64,000 bases of DNA from an uncultured Clostridia bacterium (GTDB taxonomy: Bacteria > Bacillota > Clostridia > Christensenellales > Borkfalkiaceae): positions 62,001 through 126,000 of the forward strand of contig CAKQMB010000005.1 in NCBI GenBank assembly GCA_934254825.1, in the 5' to 3' direction. Below are positions 9,914 to 18,679 of the stretch, piece by piece. How positions within the stretch are numbered: position 1 is the first letter of the stretch; each line of letters opens with the position of its first letter. The translations under genes were made by a program, and so were the position numbers. The notes under the pieces are model-generated. The model ran no database searches. It was not told the origin of the DNA and saw only the letters and a list, made by a program, of their open reading frames with translations.

Positions 9914-10813
9914 ATGTCATATTGTGCGGCGATGAGAGAAATCGCGGAAGAAAGCGGCGTTTTTTATAAGGAAAATTGCCCCGCGGGGCGTAAAACCACT
10001 TACGGTACGGGCGGAAATGCCGACGGAGCTTTTTATCCCGAAAACGCGGAAAAAGCGGCTTTTGTGACGGAAAAGCTCAAAGAATTCGGCGTTCCGTATG
10101 TTTTTCTCGGCGAAGGCTCGAACGTCCTCGTTTCGGACAAGGGTTTTTCGGGCGCGGTAATTTATTCCGAAAGGCTTAAAGACATTTCCGTAAGCGGAAG
10201 AACGATAGTCGCGGGGGCGGGCGTCAATCTTGCCGATTTTTTAAAAACCGCGCTTTATTCGTCGCTCGGCGGGTTGGAGTTTTTAAGCGGAATTCCCGCG
10301 TCGGTCGGCGGCGCGATCGCGCAGAATGCGGGCTGTTACGGCAAAAATATCGGCGACTACGTTTCGTATGTGGTAACGGCGGGCGGGATTTATCCGCGGA
10401 AAGCGTGCGGGTTCGAGTACAGAGACAGCGTTTTCAAGAAAAATCGCGAGTTCGTGGTTTCGGCTTGTTTTACGCTCGAAAACGTGGAATTCGACGAATC
10501 GCGCGAAAAATGCGACAAATTTTTGAAGCTTCGGCAAAAGAAAAACCCGAAAGGCAGATCGTGCGGAAGCGTGTTTAAAAACGACGGGTATTTTGCGGGG
10601 AAAGTTATCGAACAGGCGGGACTCAAAGGCGCGGCGGAAGGCGGAGCGAGGGTTTCCGAAAAGCACGCGAATTTCATTATAGCCGACAAAAACGCGACGA
10701 GCGGGGATATAAAAAAACTGATAACGCACATTAAAACCGTCGTGAAAGAAAAGACGGGTATAGAGCTTTTTGAAGAATTGGAATACATAGGCGAATTTGA
10801 TGAACAACAATGA
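9914..10813 (+). CDS. murB: UDP-N-acetylenolpyruvoylglucosamine reductase MurB (299 aa)
   Basis: MurB is the cytoplasmic FAD enzyme that reduces UDP-GlcNAc-enolpyruvate to UDP-MurNAc with NADPH, the second committed step of peptidoglycan precursor synthesis. The FAD-binding motifs are present: GEGSNVLVSD at about 67-76 and GIPASVGGAIAQNAGCYG at about 126-143. The catalytic Ser lies in GRSCGSVFKN (about Ser219) and the C-terminal Glu in EELEYIGEF (about 287-288). The length is that of type II MurB, the class usual in Firmicutes. The ATG at 9914 is chosen because AGGAGA lies 7 bp upstream; a GTG 30 bp earlier lacks a site. The 3' end overlaps the PHP gene by 14 bp, implying translational coupling. 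Confidence 0.95.
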   Translation: MSYCAAMREIAEESGVFYKENCPAGRKTTYGTGGNADGAFYPENAEKAAFVTEKLKEFGVPYVFLGEGSNVLVSDKGFSGAVIYSERLKDISVSGRTIVAGAGVNLADFLKTALYSSLGGLEFLSGIPASVGGAIAQNAGCYGKNIGDYVSYVVTAGGIYPRKACGFEYRDSVFKKNREFVVSACFTLENVEFDESREKCDKFLKLRQKKNPKGRSCGSVFKNDGYFAGKVIEQAGLKGAAEGGARVSEKHANFIIADKNATSGDIKKLITHIKTVVKEKTGIELFEELEYIGEFDEQQ

Positions 10814-11609
10814 AGAACAACTGAAAATCAATTTTGATTTGCACACCCACACGACGTACAGTCATGGAAAGGGCAGTATTTTCGATAACGCGGCGAGCGC
10901 GGCGGAAAAAGGGCTTTACGGAATAGCGATAACCGATCACGGTTTTTCGCACCCCGCTTTCGGAATGAGGAGAAAATACCTCGATCGGATGAAACGCGAG
11001 TGCATAGAAGCCGAAGAAAAGTACGGCGTTAAAGTGCTTCTCGGGATAGAGTCGAACCTGCGCGGGGAGAAAGGAACGATCGACGTCAAGCCGACCGACT
11101 ACGAAAAGCTGGACGTAATTCTCGCCGGCGTGCATAGATTTATAAAATACAACAGTTTCAAGGACTTGGCGTGGCTGCTCTGGGCGAATATTTTCGACAG
11201 CGTGTTTCATAAAGCCCCGTCGGACAGGCTTATCCGTTTCAACACGAATTGTTATGTGAACGCCATAAAAAACAACCCGATAGACGTTATAACGCACGTC
11301 GGATACCTGTGTTTCTGCGATCCCGTGGAAGTTGCGAAAGCCGCGGCGGATTACGGAACGTACATCGAGATAAACACCAAAAAAACTCACCTTTCGGACG
11401 AGCAGTGGCGTAAAGTCATCGAAACGGGCGTTAAATTCGTCGTCGACAGCGACGCGCACTCGGTCGACCGCATAGGCGACAACAAGCTTTTTCTCGAAAC
11501 GGCGAAAAGAGTCGATTTTCCGCTCGACAGGATAATGAATATCGACGGCAAAATCCCCGAACTTCGTTTTCAGACGTTTAAAAAAGAACACGGCATAGAG
11601 GGGCGTTAA
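10800..11609 (+). CDS. PHP-domain metal-dependent phosphoesterase (269 aa)
   Basis: The PHP fold is clear from its metal-binding motifs in order: DLHTHTTYSHG (residues 13-23), ITDHG, GIESN, VHRF, and VVDSDAHS near the C-terminus. PHP proteins are trinuclear-metal phosphoesterases; this YcdX-like stand-alone type is often found between murB and whiA in Clostridia, but its substrate is not known. The start codon overlaps the end of murB; a TTG directly before the ATG is also possible. In many Firmicutes rapZ lies between murB and whiA; here it is absent and the PHP gene fills the interval. Confidence 0.85.
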   Translation: MNNNEEQLKINFDLHTHTTYSHGKGSIFDNAASAAEKGLYGIAITDHGFSHPAFGMRRKYLDRMKRECIEAEEKYGVKVLLGIESNLRGEKGTIDVKPTDYEKLDVILAGVHRFIKYNSFKDLAWLLWANIFDSVFHKAPSDRLIRFNTNCYVNAIKNNPIDVITHVGYLCFCDPVEVAKAAADYGTYIEINTKKTHLSDEQWRKVIETGVKFVVDSDAHSVDRIGDNKLFLETAKRVDFPLDRIMNIDGKIPELRFQTFKKEHGIEGR

Positions 11610-11663
11610 AAAGAGTTAAAGACGATAAAGGAACGGCGGAAAAGAAAGCCGCCGAAAAATATT

Positions 11664-12605
11664 ATGAAAGACGAAAAAAAGAATTTTTCCGAAAGACTGA
11701 AAACCGAGCTTTTAGGCGTTAAATTCCGTGGCGAAAGCGAGAAAAAAGCTTGCCTTTCGGGATTTGTCAGGTCGGCGGGAACGATTTGTTCGGAAAAGGG
11801 ACTTGTCGGCTTCGAGCTTTCTCCCTCGGGAGAGGACGAGCGGATTTTTCTCGTTTCGCTCATAAAATCGCTTTTTTCCGTTGAACCGCAGACGATCGCT
11901 TCCGTCAAAAGAGGCAAAACGACGCTTAAAGTCGTGAACGAAAAAAGCGCGGAAATTCTTTGCGAACTCGGGATAATCGAGAGGGACGAAGAAGGGCTTG
12001 CGGTTAAACTCGGAATAGACGAAAAACTCGCCACCGACAAAACGCGCGGCGCGTATGTGAGGGGTCTGTTTTTAGGTTCGGGAAGCGTAACCGTTCCCAA
12101 AGCCGAACGGACAAGCACCACGGGGTATCATCTGGAATTCGTGTTCGCGAACTATCAGACGGCAACCGATCTGTGCGAAATTCTTTCCGAAGCTTACCTT
12201 ATGCCGAGACTTACCGACAGAAAGGAAACTTACGTCGTTTATTTCAAAACGATAGACGAAATTTCCGATCTTATGGCTCTTATGGGCGCGGCTAAGGCGG
12301 TTATGGAGATTTCGGAAATCGCCGTCGAAAAAGACGTGAACAACGATATGAACAGAAAAATAAACTGCGAAATGTCGAATATGGTAAAGCAGATGGACGC
12401 TTCCGTGAAGCAGATCAGGGCGATAAACCGCATAAGCGAAACAAAGGGGCTGGACTCTTTGCCGCTTCCGTTAAAACAAGTCGCGAAAGCGCGGCTCGAA
12501 AACAAGAAAAGCACGCTCAACGAACTTGCCGAGCTTCTCGGAATTTCGAAAAGCTGTCTTAATCACAGGCTGAGAAAAATAGTGGAAATAGCCGAAAATC
12601 TTTGA
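11664..12605 (+). CDS. whiA: WhiA, DNA-binding cell-division/sporulation regulator homologue (313 aa)
   Basis: WhiA consists of a degenerate LAGLIDADG homing-endonuclease-like domain fused to a C-terminal helix-turn-helix; it is near universal in Gram-positive bacteria and affects division and chromosome segregation. Here the N-terminal segment (FSERLKTELLGV) and the LAGLIDADG region (RGAYVRGLFLGSGSV) are typical. The end (SKSTLNELAELLGISKSCLNHRLRKI) is the HTH. No Shine-Dalgarno lies at normal spacing. AAAGGA at 11627-11632 is separated from the ATG by a small hairpin (CGGCGG 11634-11639 / CCGCCG 11649-11654), which might bring it close. It belongs to the murB-PHP-whiA run. Confidence 0.93.
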   Translation: MKDEKKNFSERLKTELLGVKFRGESEKKACLSGFVRSAGTICSEKGLVGFELSPSGEDERIFLVSLIKSLFSVEPQTIASVKRGKTTLKVVNEKSAEILCELGIIERDEEGLAVKLGIDEKLATDKTRGAYVRGLFLGSGSVTVPKAERTSTTGYHLEFVFANYQTATDLCEILSEAYLMPRLTDRKETYVVYFKTIDEISDLMALMGAAKAVMEISEIAVEKDVNNDMNRKINCEMSNMVKQMDASVKQIRAINRISETKGLDSLPLPLKQVAKARLENKKSTLNELAELLGISKSCLNHRLRKIVEIAENL

Positions 12606-12668
12606 AACGACGAGACTTTACGGCGCTGCAAAATTTACGAAACAAATGATTTTACGAGGAATTTTAAT

Positions 12669-13754
12669 ATGAAAAAAATAATTTTGACGGGCGACCGCCC
12701 GACGGGAAGACTTCACGTCGGACATTACGTCGGTTCCCTTGCGGAAAGAGTGAGAATTCAGAACGAGGGCGGCTACGACGATATGTACGTTATGATTGCC
12801 GACGCTCAGGCTCTCACCGACAATGCCGAAAATCCCGAAAAAGTAAGACAAAACATAATAGAAGTCGCGCTCGACTATCTCTCCTGCGGACTTTCTCCCG
12901 AGAAGGTGAATTTCTTTATACAGTCGCAGGTTCCCGAGCTTACCGAGCTTTCGTTTTACTATATGAATCTCGTCACCGTTTCGCGTTTGCAGAGAAATCC
13001 CACGGTAAAAAGCGAAATTCAGATGCGTAATTTCGAAACGAGCATACCGGTAGGATTTTTCACTTACCCGATAAGCCAGGCGGCGGATATAACCGCGTTC
13101 AAAGCGACGATCGTTCCCGTCGGCGAGGATCAACTCCCGATGATCGAGCAGACGAAAGAAATCGTAAGGAAATTCAATTCCGTTTACGGCGAAACTTTGG
13201 TCGAACCCGAAGCTATGCTTCCTAAGAGAAAGGCTTGTCTGAGACTCCCCGGGACGGACGGTAAGGCGAAAATGAGTAAGTCGCTCGGCAACTGCATTTA
13301 TCTTGCGGACACCGCCGACGACGTGAAGAAAAAGATAATGAGTATGTACACCGATCCCGATCATATCAAGGTCACGGATCCGGGTAAGCTCGAAGGTAAC
13401 GCCGTGTTCACATATCTCGACGCGTTCGCGACCGACGAGCATTTTAAGGCTTTCCTTCCCGATTACGCAAATCTCGACGAGCTTAAAGCTCATTACACGA
13501 GAGGGGGCTTGGGCGATATGAAAGTTAAAAAATTCCTTAACGAAGTCGTTCAGTCTATTCTGGAACCGATAAGAGTAAGAAGAAAGGAGTTCGAAAAGGA
13601 CATTCCCGCCGTGTACGAAATCTTGAAGCGCGGCAGCGAAAAAGCCGAAAAAGCCGCCGCGGCGACTTTGACGGAAGTGAAGTCCGCAATGAAGATAAAT
13701 TATTTTTCGGACGAAGAGCTTATAAGAGTTCAGAAAGAAAAGTATTCGGTGTGA
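12669..13754 (+). CDS. trpS: Tryptophanyl-tRNA synthetase (361 aa)
   Basis: This class I synthetase charges tRNA-Trp. The HIGH-type signature is HVGH in GRLHVGHYVG (residues 16-19) and the KMSKS loop is intact at 201-205. The tryptophan pocket region, VGEDQLPMIEQTKEI, is typical of TrpRS. The ATG at 12669 follows GAGGA at normal spacing. The gap to whiA is only 63 bp, too short for a T-box leader, so it is probably read from the murB-whiA transcript. Length is about 20-30 residues above the common bacterial form, mostly as a longer C-terminal tail. Confidence 0.96.
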   Translation: MKKIILTGDRPTGRLHVGHYVGSLAERVRIQNEGGYDDMYVMIADAQALTDNAENPEKVRQNIIEVALDYLSCGLSPEKVNFFIQSQVPELTELSFYYMNLVTVSRLQRNPTVKSEIQMRNFETSIPVGFFTYPISQAADITAFKATIVPVGEDQLPMIEQTKEIVRKFNSVYGETLVEPEAMLPKRKACLRLPGTDGKAKMSKSLGNCIYLADTADDVKKKIMSMYTDPDHIKVTDPGKLEGNAVFTYLDAFATDEHFKAFLPDYANLDELKAHYTRGGLGDMKVKKFLNEVVQSILEPIRVRRKEFEKDIPAVYEILKRGSEKAEKAAAATLTEVKSAMKINYFSDEELIRVQKEKYSV

Positions 13755-13780
13755 GCCTGCGTTTTTAACTTGCGCCCGAT

Positions 13781-13792
13781 AATCGACTTATA
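13781..13792 (+). repeat. Dispersed 12-mer AATCGACTTATA, copy 2 (intergenic)
   Basis: It lies 26 bp after trpS in the context CGATAATCGACTTATACGAG. There is no coding constraint here, which argues that the sequence itself is the conserved element. Confidence 0.6.
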
Positions 13793-13813
13793 CGAGGGTT
13801 TCCGTTGTCTGAT

Positions 13814-13848
13814 GCCCGATTTTTCCGATTTTATCGGAAAAATCGGGC
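13814..13848. terminator. Perfect 15-bp inverted repeat after trpS, likely terminator hairpin
   Basis: GCCCGATTTTTCCGA, loop TTTTA, TCGGAAAAATCGGGC. The + strand continues in A residues rather than T, so it is not a textbook intrinsic terminator, but its position just after trpS suggests this role. Confidence 0.5.
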
Positions 13849-13891
13849 AAAAAAAACAATGTGAAATCCTTTTATTTCGGTTAAAAATCGG

Positions 13892-13920
13892 TTGACATCC
13901 TCGCTTCTATTCTTTATACT
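13892..13920 (+). promoter_or_regulatory. Sigma-A type promoter of the HIRAN/acidic-repeat gene
   Basis: Consensus TTGACA (13892-13897), 17 bp, TATACT (13915-13920). The leader is about 80 nt and contains a short AGCCGA repeat but no recognised riboswitch. Confidence 0.75.
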
Positions 13921-14008
13921 TGGAATACAGCCGATTTAAAAAAACGGGTTTAAATCCTTGTTCGGCTTTTCAGCCGAAACGAAAAATTTCGGTTAACGGA
14001 GAAAATAT

Positions 14009-15682
14009 ATGCGTAGAATGAAAAGAAAACCGTCGGCGACGATAACAAATCGCGCCGCGAACAACGAACGCAAAGAAAAAGAGATCGCAGAGGAACTCGT
14101 GACGGACGAGACCGTCGTAACGGACGAAGCGATTATCGAAAAGGAAAATGTTGAGCTTATAAACGAACCTGTACGGGAGAGTGCCGAAACGGAAGTCGAA
14201 GAGGTTGCGGAAGAAGCGGTAAACAATGAAGAAGCACCCGTCGAGGAAACAACGCCCGTCGAGGACGCGGCGGTCGAAGAACCCGCGGAGGAAATACCGG
14301 TAGAAGAGACGGCAGTCGAAGAACCTGCCGATGAAATACCCGCAGAAGAGACGGCGGTCGAAGAACCCGCGGAGGAAGAAACGGAAACCGATGAACCCGC
14401 TGACGAAACGCCCTTGGAAGCAACCGAAGAAGAGTGCGACGAAATACTCGAAGAGGAAGGAAGTCTCGACGGCTCGGCAGACGAAGTAGAGGCTTTGGCT
14501 GCGGAAGACGCCGAGGAAGTCCCCGCAGAGGACGTAATCGAAGAAACGGAAGCGGAAGAAGCCGTAGAAACGGTCGAAAACGCCATCGATGAAGCCGAAA
14601 CCGCGGAAGAAGTCGCCAAAGAAACGACCGAAGCCGAAGAAGAAGCGGAAGCCGAGGAAGTTATCGAACAGGCGATAGAAGCTCCCGAAACGGTGGAAGA
14701 GGTAGTCGAAGAAGCTCCCGCCGAAGCGGAAAAGGAAGAACCTGTAACGGAAGCGGAAGAAGCCGTGGAAACGGTCGAAAACGCTATCGATGAAGCCGAG
14801 AGCGCGGAGGAAGTCGCCGAAGAAACGACCGAAGCCGAAGAAGAAGCGGAAGCCGAGGAAGTTATCGAACAGGCGATAGAAGCTCCCGAGACGGTGGAAG
14901 AGGTAGTCGAAGAAGTTCCCGCCGAAGAGGAAAAAGAAGAACCCGTAACGGAAACGGAAGAAACCGCGGAAACCGTTGAGACGGAAGTCGTCGGATCCGA
15001 ACCCGCAACGGATGAAGGAACGGCGGAAGAGACCGAAGAAACTGTCGGAAACGAGACCGAGGAACAGCCCGAACCGCAGGCAAAACCCGAAAAAGAAGGT
15101 TTCAAGCTTACCGCGCCCGCAAATCTCGAAGAAATTCTTGCGAACATCTGCGTCAAACGCGGCAGAAAGCTTATTTACAGACCTAACGAAATTCTTTTCA
15201 ACTGCACGGCAAACGTGGTAGGAACGGATAAGGACAACGAAGAGGGAATAAAAGTTAAAAACATACTCGACGAAGAGATCAAGCAGGGCGTCAAGCTCGG
15301 ATATATCGATAAGTACGACGGACTTAAAATGAGCGAGATCAAAGAAGAGTATGAAAACGATATCGTTTACGAGTACGCCGAACAGGAATTCAAGCGTACG
15401 GGACTTGTCGTCGACGGCGATAAAATCAAAGTTTACATTTACGATTGGGATATGAAAGCTTTGCATCACGTCGGTTACGTCGCAAAAGAAAACGTGGACG
15501 AGCTTATGCCTTACCTTACGGACAGAGAAAAATACAGTTTCGATATATGCGGACTTATAACCGGCGGAAAATACAGAAAGGTTATAAAGGACGAAACGAG
15601 CGGAAAAGTTACCGTTGAAAAGGGTAACGACGGAAAGCTCGGTATGGAACTGGATATTTCCGTCATAAACAGAAAAGATTGA
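14009..15682 (+). CDS. Acidic Glu/Ala-rich repeat protein with C-terminal HIRAN-like domain (557 aa)
   Basis: After a short basic N-terminus (RRMKRKPSATITNR), residues about 25-360 are extremely acidic and low in complexity (EE, AEE, VEEPAEE). They include two nearly identical 67-residue units (nucleotides 14555-14755 and 14756-14956). The C-terminal ~190 residues are a compact domain: NCTANVVGTDKDNEEGIKV, then GDKIKVYIYDWD, HHVGYVAKENVDEL, and LITGG near the end. This order (VVG...DG, AI-V-like strand, VGYV, ITGG) matches HIRAN domains, which in helicase-like proteins bind DNA ends or stalled forks. I infer a DNA- or nucleoid-associated role with an acidic arm, but that is not shown. No signal peptide is present. 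ATG at 14009 has GGAG nearby. Confidence 0.7.
   Translation: MRRMKRKPSATITNRAANNERKEKEIAEELVTDETVVTDEAIIEKENVELINEPVRESAETEVEEVAEEAVNNEEAPVEETTPVEDAAVEEPAEEIPVEETAVEEPADEIPAEETAVEEPAEEETETDEPADETPLEATEEECDEILEEEGSLDGSADEVEALAAEDAEEVPAEDVIEETEAEEAVETVENAIDEAETAEEVAKETTEAEEEAEAEEVIEQAIEAPETVEEVVEEAPAEAEKEEPVTEAEEAVETVENAIDEAESAEEVAEETTEAEEEAEAEEVIEQAIEAPETVEEVVEEVPAEEEKEEPVTETEETAETVETEVVGSEPATDEGTAEETEETVGNETEEQPEPQAKPEKEGFKLTAPANLEEILANICVKRGRKLIYRPNEILFNCTANVVGTDKDNEEGIKVKNILDEEIKQGVKLGYIDKYDGLKMSEIKEEYENDIVYEYAEQEFKRTGLVVDGDKIKVYIYDWDMKALHHVGYVAKENVDELMPYLTDREKYSFDICGLITGGKYRKVIKDETSGKVTVEKGNDGKLGMELDISVINRKD
14555..14956 (+). repeat. Two tandem 201-bp in-frame repeats in the acidic gene
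   Basis: Units 14555-14755 and 14756-14956 both begin EEAVETVENAIDEAE and differ at few codons. The exact multiple of three and high identity indicate a recent in-frame duplication. Confidence 0.85.
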
Positions 15683-15701
15683 TATAAATTTTAAACCGTA
15701 T

Positions 15702-15730
15702 TTAAGCCGAAAAGTTATTTTTCGGCTTAA
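15702..15730 (+). terminator. Hairpin terminator after the HIRAN-like gene
   Basis: TTAAGCCGAAAA, loop GTTAT, TTTTCGGCTTAA, a perfect 12-bp stem 19 bp after the stop codon. The following T run is weak. Confidence 0.6.
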
Positions 15731-15830
15731 ATTGTATTCGGAGATCGGCAAAATTTCGGGCGTTTAATGCCGAAAACAGGCAAAATATTATAAAACTTTG
15801 CAAATAAAGTCGAAATATGTCGTTTTTTAT

Positions 15831-15859
15831 TTGATTTTTATTCAAAAAAGACGTATAAT
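15831..15859 (+). promoter_or_regulatory. Sigma-A type promoter of the TetR gene
   Basis: TTGATT (15831-15836), 17 bp, TATAAT (15854-15859), about 30 bp before the ATG. A short leader of about 24 nt carries AGGAG. Confidence 0.7.
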
Positions 15860-15889
15860 CGTATAGAAGCCGAAAATAGGAGTAGCAAT

Positions 15890-16471
15890 ATGAGAATACG
15901 AAACGAAGAAGTTTACAGAGAGAAAAAAGAGCAGATTATGGAAGCCTGCTTTAATTGTTATGCCGACAACGGTTTGCACGGGACGGGTATTGCCGCCCTT
16001 GCAAAAGCATGCGGTATTTCCAAAGCGGCTTTTTATAATTATTTTAACGATGTCGACGAGCTTCTGATTCAGTCTGTCGAGTATTGTATGGAAAAGGTCG
16101 AGAACGACTTCATGGAAAAGGCTCCGACCGATCCGCAGGACGTCGAAAGATTTTTGAAAGAAGTTCCTTATTGGACGAAAGAAAAACACGGTAAAAAGTA
16201 TCGTCTTATGTATCAGGTGTACACGCATCCGAAGTATATCGAGTACGGCAAGAAATTTTTCGAGGGCGTAAACAAACGTTACACCGATTATGCCAAAGAG
16301 CTTGAACCGAAGATCGGTATTCCTTACACGACGATAGTTCCTCTCATTTTCATTTTTGTTCGCGCGTGCGTTCATTATGCAATGTTCGAGGACGAGTATT
16401 ATCTTAAAAGTCAGATGGAAGTTCTCGAAACGGGAGTCCGTCTGTTTATCGAAAAATACAAAAAAGCTTAA
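15890..16471 (+). CDS. TetR/AcrR-family transcriptional regulator (193 aa)
   Basis: The N-terminal ~60 residues form a TetR helix-turn-helix: YADNGLHGTGIAALAKACG followed by the recognition helix GISKAAFYNYFNDVDELL. The remaining ~130 residues are the variable ligand-binding and dimerisation domain. The ATG at 15890 follows AGGAG. It is a single gene with its own promoter and a shared terminator facing glnN. No adjacent pump or enzyme gene indicates its target. The effector cannot be deduced. Confidence 0.9.
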   Translation: MRIRNEEVYREKKEQIMEACFNCYADNGLHGTGIAALAKACGISKAAFYNYFNDVDELLIQSVEYCMEKVENDFMEKAPTDPQDVERFLKEVPYWTKEKHGKKYRLMYQVYTHPKYIEYGKKFFEGVNKRYTDYAKELEPKIGIPYTTIVPLIFIFVRACVHYAMFEDEYYLKSQMEVLETGVRLFIEKYKKA

Positions 16472-16507
16472 AACACAACAGATTGTATTTGGTTTTTCAT
16501 TTTAAAA

Positions 16508-16540
16508 CAAGCCGCCGAAAACTATGTTTTCGGCGGCTTG
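16508..16540. terminator. Bidirectional terminator between tetR and glnN
   Basis: CAAGCCGCCGAAAAC, TAT, GTTTTCGGCGGCTTG is a perfect 15-bp stem. T-rich sequence follows it on the + strand and upstream A-rich sequence serves the minus-strand gene. It lies between convergent genes. Confidence 0.85.
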
Positions 16541-16562
16541 TTGTTTTATTTTTAAATTAAGT

Positions 16563-18665
16563 TTAATACATAACGCTCGAAAGGATTTCGGTGTACGTCG
16601 GGAAATTCCAGTAAGCTTTGTCCACAATCGTTTCGAGTTCGTCCGAAACGGCTCTGAGTTTCTCCATATCGGGGATAATTACGTCTCTGTGATATTCCGC
16701 GATTTCCAGACTGTCCTTTTTGTCGGCGGAAGCTTTAACGTCTTTTTCGAGCTTTTCGATCGCTTTCAAAAGTTTGTCATTAAGTTTCATAAGTCTGTCT
16801 ATAAGTCGTTTATCGGCAATTTTTTCGATATCCAAACCGATAGAAGCCTTTGCCGCGAGTCCGTTTGCGAGTTCGTTCGAATATCCTATCGCGGCGGGAA
16901 GAACCTCTCTTCTTGCCATCGTGAGCATGGTTTTCGCTTCGACTTCGATTATCTTAACGTAAGTGTCGAGCTGAATTTCGTATCTCGATTTAACTTCCGT
17001 TTCCGTTAAAACGCCGTGGCGGACGAACAAATCGATGTTCTTCTTTTTGAGATAGTAAGGAAGCGCGTCGACGGTGGTTTTAAGATTTAAAAGTCCGCGT
17101 TTTTCGGCTTCTTTAACCCATTCGTCGGAGTAGTTGTTTCCGTTGAAAACAATACGTTTATGTTCGGTATAGCTCTTTCTGATGATATCGATTACCGCCG
17201 CGTTGAAATCTTTTGCGGAAGAAAGTTCGTCGGCAAAATCGCTTAAAACGTCGGAAACGATCGTGTTAATAACAACGTTTGCCGCCGAAACCGACATGTC
17301 CGAACCAACCATACGGAACTCGAATTTATTACCCGTGAACGCAAACGGCGAAGTTCTGTTTCTGTCCGTTTTGTCCTTGTCGAACTTGGGGATAAGTCCG
17401 CTCGTGATTTTCAGAACTTCGGCTTTTATCTCGCTGTATTTCGCTCCGCGTTCGATAGAGGAGAGAATATTTTCGAGTTCTTCGCCGATAAACATAGAAA
17501 CGATCGCCGGGGGAGCTTCGTTTGCTCCGAGTCTGTGGTCGTTACCCGCGGACGCTACCGAAATACGGAGCAAATCCTGATATTTATCTACCGCCGTTAT
17601 AACCGCGGCGAGGAAAAGAAGAAATCTCGGGTTGTTTTCGGGGTGATCGGTCGGGTCGAGAAGATTTTCGCCGCGATCGGTCGCCATCGACCAGTTGTTG
17701 TGTTTGCCGCTTCCGTTGATGCCGTCGAACGGTTTTTCGTGGAGCAGACAAACCATTCCGTGGCGGTTTGCAACCGATTTCATAACCGACATGACTATCT
17801 GGTTATGATCGACCGCGTCGTTGGAGGGCGTGTAAACGCAGGCAAGCTCGTGCTGAGCGGGCGCGACTTCGTTGTGCTTGGTTTTCGCGTAAACTCCGAG
17901 CTTCCAAAGCTCGTCGTCGAGATCTCGCATATAATCCCAGACGCGTTGTTTGATTTTTCCGAAATAATGGTCTTCAAGTTCCTGACCTTTCGGGGGATGC
18001 GCTCCGAAAAGCGTTCTTCCGCAGGTGGAAAGATCGAGCCTTTTTTCGTAAACTTCCTTGTCAACGAGGAAATATTCCTGTTCCGCGCCGACCGTGGAAA
18101 TGATTTTTTTGGTGTCTTTATCGCCGAAAAGGCGCATAATTCTGAGAACCTGTTTGTTTAAAGCCTCGATACTTTTTAAAAGCGGAGTCTTTTTATCGAG
18201 CGACTCGCCGCCGTAAGAGCAGAAAACCGTGGGGATATACAAAGAACCGTCTCTCACGAACGCTTTGGAAGAAGGATCCCACGCCGTGTAACCTCTCGCT
18301 TCGAAAGTGGAACGGAGTCCGCCGCTGGGGAAGCTCGAAGCGTCGGGTTCGCCTTTAACGAGCATTTTGCCCGAAAATTTGGTAACGACGCCGCCTTTTC
18401 CGTCGGGTTCGATGAAAGCTTCGTGTTTTTCGGCGGTAACGCCCGTCATAGGCTGAAACCAGTGAGTGTAGTGCGTCGCGCCTTTTTCCATTGCCCACGC
18501 CATCATCGCTTTGGCGATCTCGTCGGCGGCGGTTCTTACAAGCGGCACGTTTTCGTCGACTGTTTTTCTGTAACTGTCGTATGCTTCTTTGGAAATTCTC
18601 TTTTCCATTTCAACGTCCGTAAAGACGTTTTCCGCAAAAAGCTTTTCAACCTTGGTGTCTTTCAT
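16563..18665 (-). CDS. glnN: Glutamine synthetase type III (700 aa)
   Basis: GSIII makes glutamine from glutamate, ammonia and ATP in the cytoplasm. It is distinguished from GSI/GSII by its length of about 700 residues and by landmarks seen here: the N-terminal GSIII-specific domain (THWFQPMTGVTAEKHEAF), the PPKGQELEDHYFG region, EVAPAQHELA, and NGSGKHNNWSM in the active site. GSIII is typical of Bacteroides, cyanobacteria and several Clostridia. The start has GGAGG a few bases upstream. It begins 14 bp after pyrG, so the two glutamine-linked genes form one unit: glnN makes the amide donor that PyrG uses. A near copy of the dispersed 12-mer (one mismatch) lies near 16797-16815. Confidence 0.96.
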   Translation of the reverse strand: MKDTKVEKLFAENVFTDVEMEKRISKEAYDSYRKTVDENVPLVRTAADEIAKAMMAWAMEKGATHYTHWFQPMTGVTAEKHEAFIEPDGKGGVVTKFSGKMLVKGEPDASSFPSGGLRSTFEARGYTAWDPSSKAFVRDGSLYIPTVFCSYGGESLDKKTPLLKSIEALNKQVLRIMRLFGDKDTKKIISTVGAEQEYFLVDKEVYEKRLDLSTCGRTLFGAHPPKGQELEDHYFGKIKQRVWDYMRDLDDELWKLGVYAKTKHNEVAPAQHELACVYTPSNDAVDHNQIVMSVMKSVANRHGMVCLLHEKPFDGINGSGKHNNWSMATDRGENLLDPTDHPENNPRFLLFLAAVITAVDKYQDLLRISVASAGNDHRLGANEAPPAIVSMFIGEELENILSSIERGAKYSEIKAEVLKITSGLIPKFDKDKTDRNRTSPFAFTGNKFEFRMVGSDMSVSAANVVINTIVSDVLSDFADELSSAKDFNAAVIDIIRKSYTEHKRIVFNGNNYSDEWVKEAEKRGLLNLKTTVDALPYYLKKKNIDLFVRHGVLTETEVKSRYEIQLDTYVKIIEVEAKTMLTMARREVLPAAIGYSNELANGLAAKASIGLDIEKIADKRLIDRLMKLNDKLLKAIEKLEKDVKASADKKDSLEIAEYHRDVIIPDMEKLRAVSDELETIVDKAYWNFPTYTEILSSVMY

Positions 18666-18679
18666 TTTTGTCCTCCGTA

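Noticed and set aside
12606..12668. T-box leader before trpS (also checked for tyrS and aspS)
   Set aside because: Gaps are too short or lack the conserved T-box sequence and specifier stem.
13993..15751. Long Ser/Val- and Phe/Arg-rich frames on the minus strand opposite the acidic gene
   Set aside because: They mirror the repetitive GAA/GCG codons of the + strand gene and have no independent start signals or family features.
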